A DNA stretch of 64,000 nt, from assembly GCF_015670795.1 (NCBI RefSeq), contig NZ_JADPCJ010000003.1, positions 46,243 to 110,242 on the forward strand, given 5' to 3'. The DNA comes from Collinsella aerofaciens. Lineage in GTDB: Bacteria > Actinomycetota > Coriobacteriia > Coriobacteriales > Coriobacteriaceae. Shown piece after piece: positions 62,466 to 64,000 of the stretch. Under the pieces are notes generated by a model, which saw nothing but the letters and a program-made list of their open reading frames with translations, was not told the DNA's origin and did not search any database. The number at the start of each line of letters is the position of its first letter. The stretch's first letter is position 1. The translations under genes were made by a program, and so were the position numbers.

Positions 62466-63950
62466 CTACAAGCAGACGCCGTCCTTCCAGATACTGATCT
62501 CGTGACAGCCACGGCGCTCGGCACTCGTGAGCTTACCGCTCGCCGTCTGTAGCACCAGCTGGTACAAATCGCGGGCGGCCTCGTCGAGCGTGCGCTCACC
62601 CGTGGCAATCACGCCGGCGTTAAAGTCCATCCAGTTGGCCTTGTGGTCGCACAGACGCTGATTGGTGAACACCTTGAGCGTAGGCGCCGGCGCGCCAAAC
62701 GGCGTGCCGCGTCCAGTCGAGAACAGAATCACGTGGCAGCCAGCAGCCGTCAACGCCGTGGTGGATACCATGTCGTTGCCCGGGCCGCACAGCATGTTCA
62801 GGCCATGCTTGGTGACCTGACCGGCATACGGCAGCACGTCGACGATGGGTGCAGAGCCACCCTTCTGCACGCAGCCGCAACTCTTGTCCTCGAGCGTGGT
62901 AATACCGCCGTCCTTGTTACCGGGACTCGGGTTCTCGTAGACCACCTCGCCATGGCTAATAAAGTAGTCCTTAAAGCCATTGAGCATGTCGGAGGCAGCG
63001 TTAAAGACCTGCTCGTTCTCGCAACGGTCAAGCAGGATGCTCTCCGCGCCAAACATCTCGGGCACCTCGGTAAGCACCGACGTGCCGCCGCGGGCGACGA
63101 CCATATCGCTCACGCGACCGATCGTGGGGTTGGCGGTAATGCCCGAAAGGCCGTCAGAGCCGCCACACTTAAGACCAATGACCAGCTCGGAGGCCGGAAT
63201 GGGCTCACGCTTTACTTGCTTGGCCAGGTCAGCCAGCTCGGACAGAATCTTGTGCCCCTCGATCTGCTCGTCGGCGACGTCCTGGCAGGTGAGGAAGCGG
63301 ACGCGCTCGTGGTCGAAGTCACCGAGCTCGTCGAGCACCTGCTGATGCGTGCAGTTCTCGCAACCGAGCGACAGGAATAGCACGCCGGCCGCATTAGGAT
63401 GACGCGAGAGCGCCACCAGCAGACGACGCGTCTGGGCATGGTCGGCGCCGGTCTGCGAGCAGCCAAAGGGATGCGGGAAGTAGTAAACACCCTCCAGCGA
63501 GCCATCGACCAGATCCTGGGCCTGCTCACACATGGCACGGGCGACTTCGTTGACACAGCCGACCGTGGGGATGATCCATAGCTCATTACGCGTCGCGGCA
63601 CGACCGTCGGCGCGGCGGAACCCCATAAAGGTCTCGGGCTCAACGGGATCCACGACCGGATGTGTGGGGTTGTAGGTATACTCGACCTCGCCCGAAAGGT
63701 TGGTCTTCACATTGTGCGTGTGGAGCCACTGACCGGGCTGGACATCGCCCGTCACGTGTCCGATGGGCAAGCCGTACTTGATGACGTCCTCCCCTGCGGC
63801 AATCGAGCGCACGGCCATCTTATGACCCTGCGGAATATCCTCCGCGGCCACGACCTCGCCCACCCCGGGAACCGCGACGGCGGTGCCCTTGGCAAGCGGC
63901 GACAGCGCGACAATCACGTTATCGGCCGGATTAATCTGGATAGTGTTCAT
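62466..63950 (-). CDS. uxaA: Altronate dehydratase
   Basis: A 494-residue enzyme that dehydrates D-altronate to KDG in galacturonate catabolism. An N-terminal SAF domain (IVALSPLAKGTAVAVPG, LPIGHVTGDV) is followed by the main UxaA domain with GFRRADGRAATRNELWIIPT, HPFGCSQTGADH, KCGGSDGLSGITANP and SCGCVQKGG, which hold the metal-binding residues. Length is normal. AGGA precedes the ATG. The rest of the saturated branch (uronate isomerase, altronate oxidoreductase) is not visible, but the upstream gene at the window edge may belong to it. Confidence 0.94.
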   Translation of the reverse strand: MNTIQINPADNVIVALSPLAKGTAVAVPGVGEVVAAEDIPQGHKMAVRSIAAGEDVIKYGLPIGHVTGDVQPGQWLHTHNVKTNLSGEVEYTYNPTHPVVDPVEPETFMGFRRADGRAATRNELWIIPTVGCVNEVARAMCEQAQDLVDGSLEGVYYFPHPFGCSQTGADHAQTRRLLVALSRHPNAAGVLFLSLGCENCTHQQVLDELGDFDHERVRFLTCQDVADEQIEGHKILSELADLAKQVKREPIPASELVIGLKCGGSDGLSGITANPTIGRVSDMVVARGGTSVLTEVPEMFGAESILLDRCENEQVFNAASDMLNGFKDYFISHGEVVYENPSPGNKDGGITTLEDKSCGCVQKGGSAPIVDVLPYAGQVTKHGLNMLCGPGNDMVSTTALTAAGCHVILFSTGRGTPFGAPAPTLKVFTNQRLCDHKANWMDFNAGVIATGERTLDEAARDLYQLVLQTASGKLTSAERRGCHEISIWKDGVCL

Positions 63951-63967
63951 TGCAAATGGTCCTAACC

Positions 63968-64000
63968 CTACAGGTTGAGCAGAAGTCGAGGCGCGGGCAC
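63968..64000 (-). CDS. C-terminal end of an upstream gene (cut by window edge)
   Basis: The minus-strand frame reads VPAPRLLLNL and stops at 63968-63970, 17 bases before the uxaA start. Only ten codons are visible. A tagaturonate reductase (uxaB) would fit the neighbourhood but cannot be confirmed. Confidence 0.3.
   Translation of the reverse strand: MPAPRLLLNL

Overview
The window looks like chromosome from a high-GC Gram-positive gut bacterium, most likely a Coriobacteriia member such as Collinsella. That is an inference from the mix of protein families, the LPxTG-type pilins, strong GGAGG ribosome binding sites, an OmpR-type regulator beside glnA, and many intergenic palindromes. No 16S or marker search was possible. 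There is no rRNA gene, no complete tRNA gene and no CRISPR array.

Layout. 0-0.8 kb: two tandem copies of a small basic membrane peptide. 0.8-7.9 kb: a minus-strand pilus locus of three sortase substrates (LPLTG, MPSTG, LPLSG) with no sortase in view. 8.3-14.6 kb: HAD hydrolase, MFS exporter, a MoaC-MobB fusion, MoaA and a DUF559-like protein. 14.8-20.1 kb: a heterodimeric ABC exporter divergent from a MATE pump. 20.1-29 kb: a PIN/Phd toxin-antitoxin pair, ligA, a small MITE-like element, an HtrA protease, an orphan OmpR-type regulator beside glnA, and a HepT/MntA toxin-antitoxin pair whose antitoxin carries a RelB/DinJ-like domain. 29-36.6 kb: LacI regulator, KDG kinase, KDPG aldolase, GntR, GntP, a HIT protein and a YczE-like membrane protein. 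36.6-39.6 kb: an AAA ATPase framed by two kinds of tandem repeat, a decayed tyrosine integrase and a 3' fragment of tRNA-fMet (an att scar). 39.8-43.1 kb: MGMT-like, CBS, MFS and Spx/ArsC-like genes. 43.2-64 kb: a large uronate and pectin catabolic region.

How the genes work together. The GPH transporter imports oligogalacturonides. Cytoplasmic GH28, CE8-hydrolase, esterase and SGNH enzymes trim and de-esterify them, and the GH105 hydrolase releases the unsaturated uronate. DhuI and KduD/DhuD convert it to KDG, KdgK makes KDPG, and KdgA cleaves this to pyruvate and glyceraldehyde 3-phosphate. UxaA (altronate) and an IlvD/Edd dehydratase (aldonates imported by GntP) feed the same pool. Two palindromic operator families tie these loci together: ACGAAACCGATTTCGT at 29-36 kb and GTGAACGTTCAC at 35-62 kb.

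Most notable signals. (1) Two paired leader-RNA architectures, at 30.2/35.7 kb and 31.4/35.7 kb, have conserved loops, compensatory stem changes and mutually exclusive pairings, and look like undescribed cis-regulatory RNAs. (2) Four AACGG-N16-AACGG direct repeats with exact 21-bp phasing lie near promoters and resemble LytTR-type sites. (3) Three families of dispersed long palindromes occur. (4) An AAA ATPase has a 10-bp tandem array at its promoter and a 73-bp palindromic tandem duplication behind it. (5) One antitoxin fuses a RelB/DinJ-like domain to a minimal nucleotidyltransferase.
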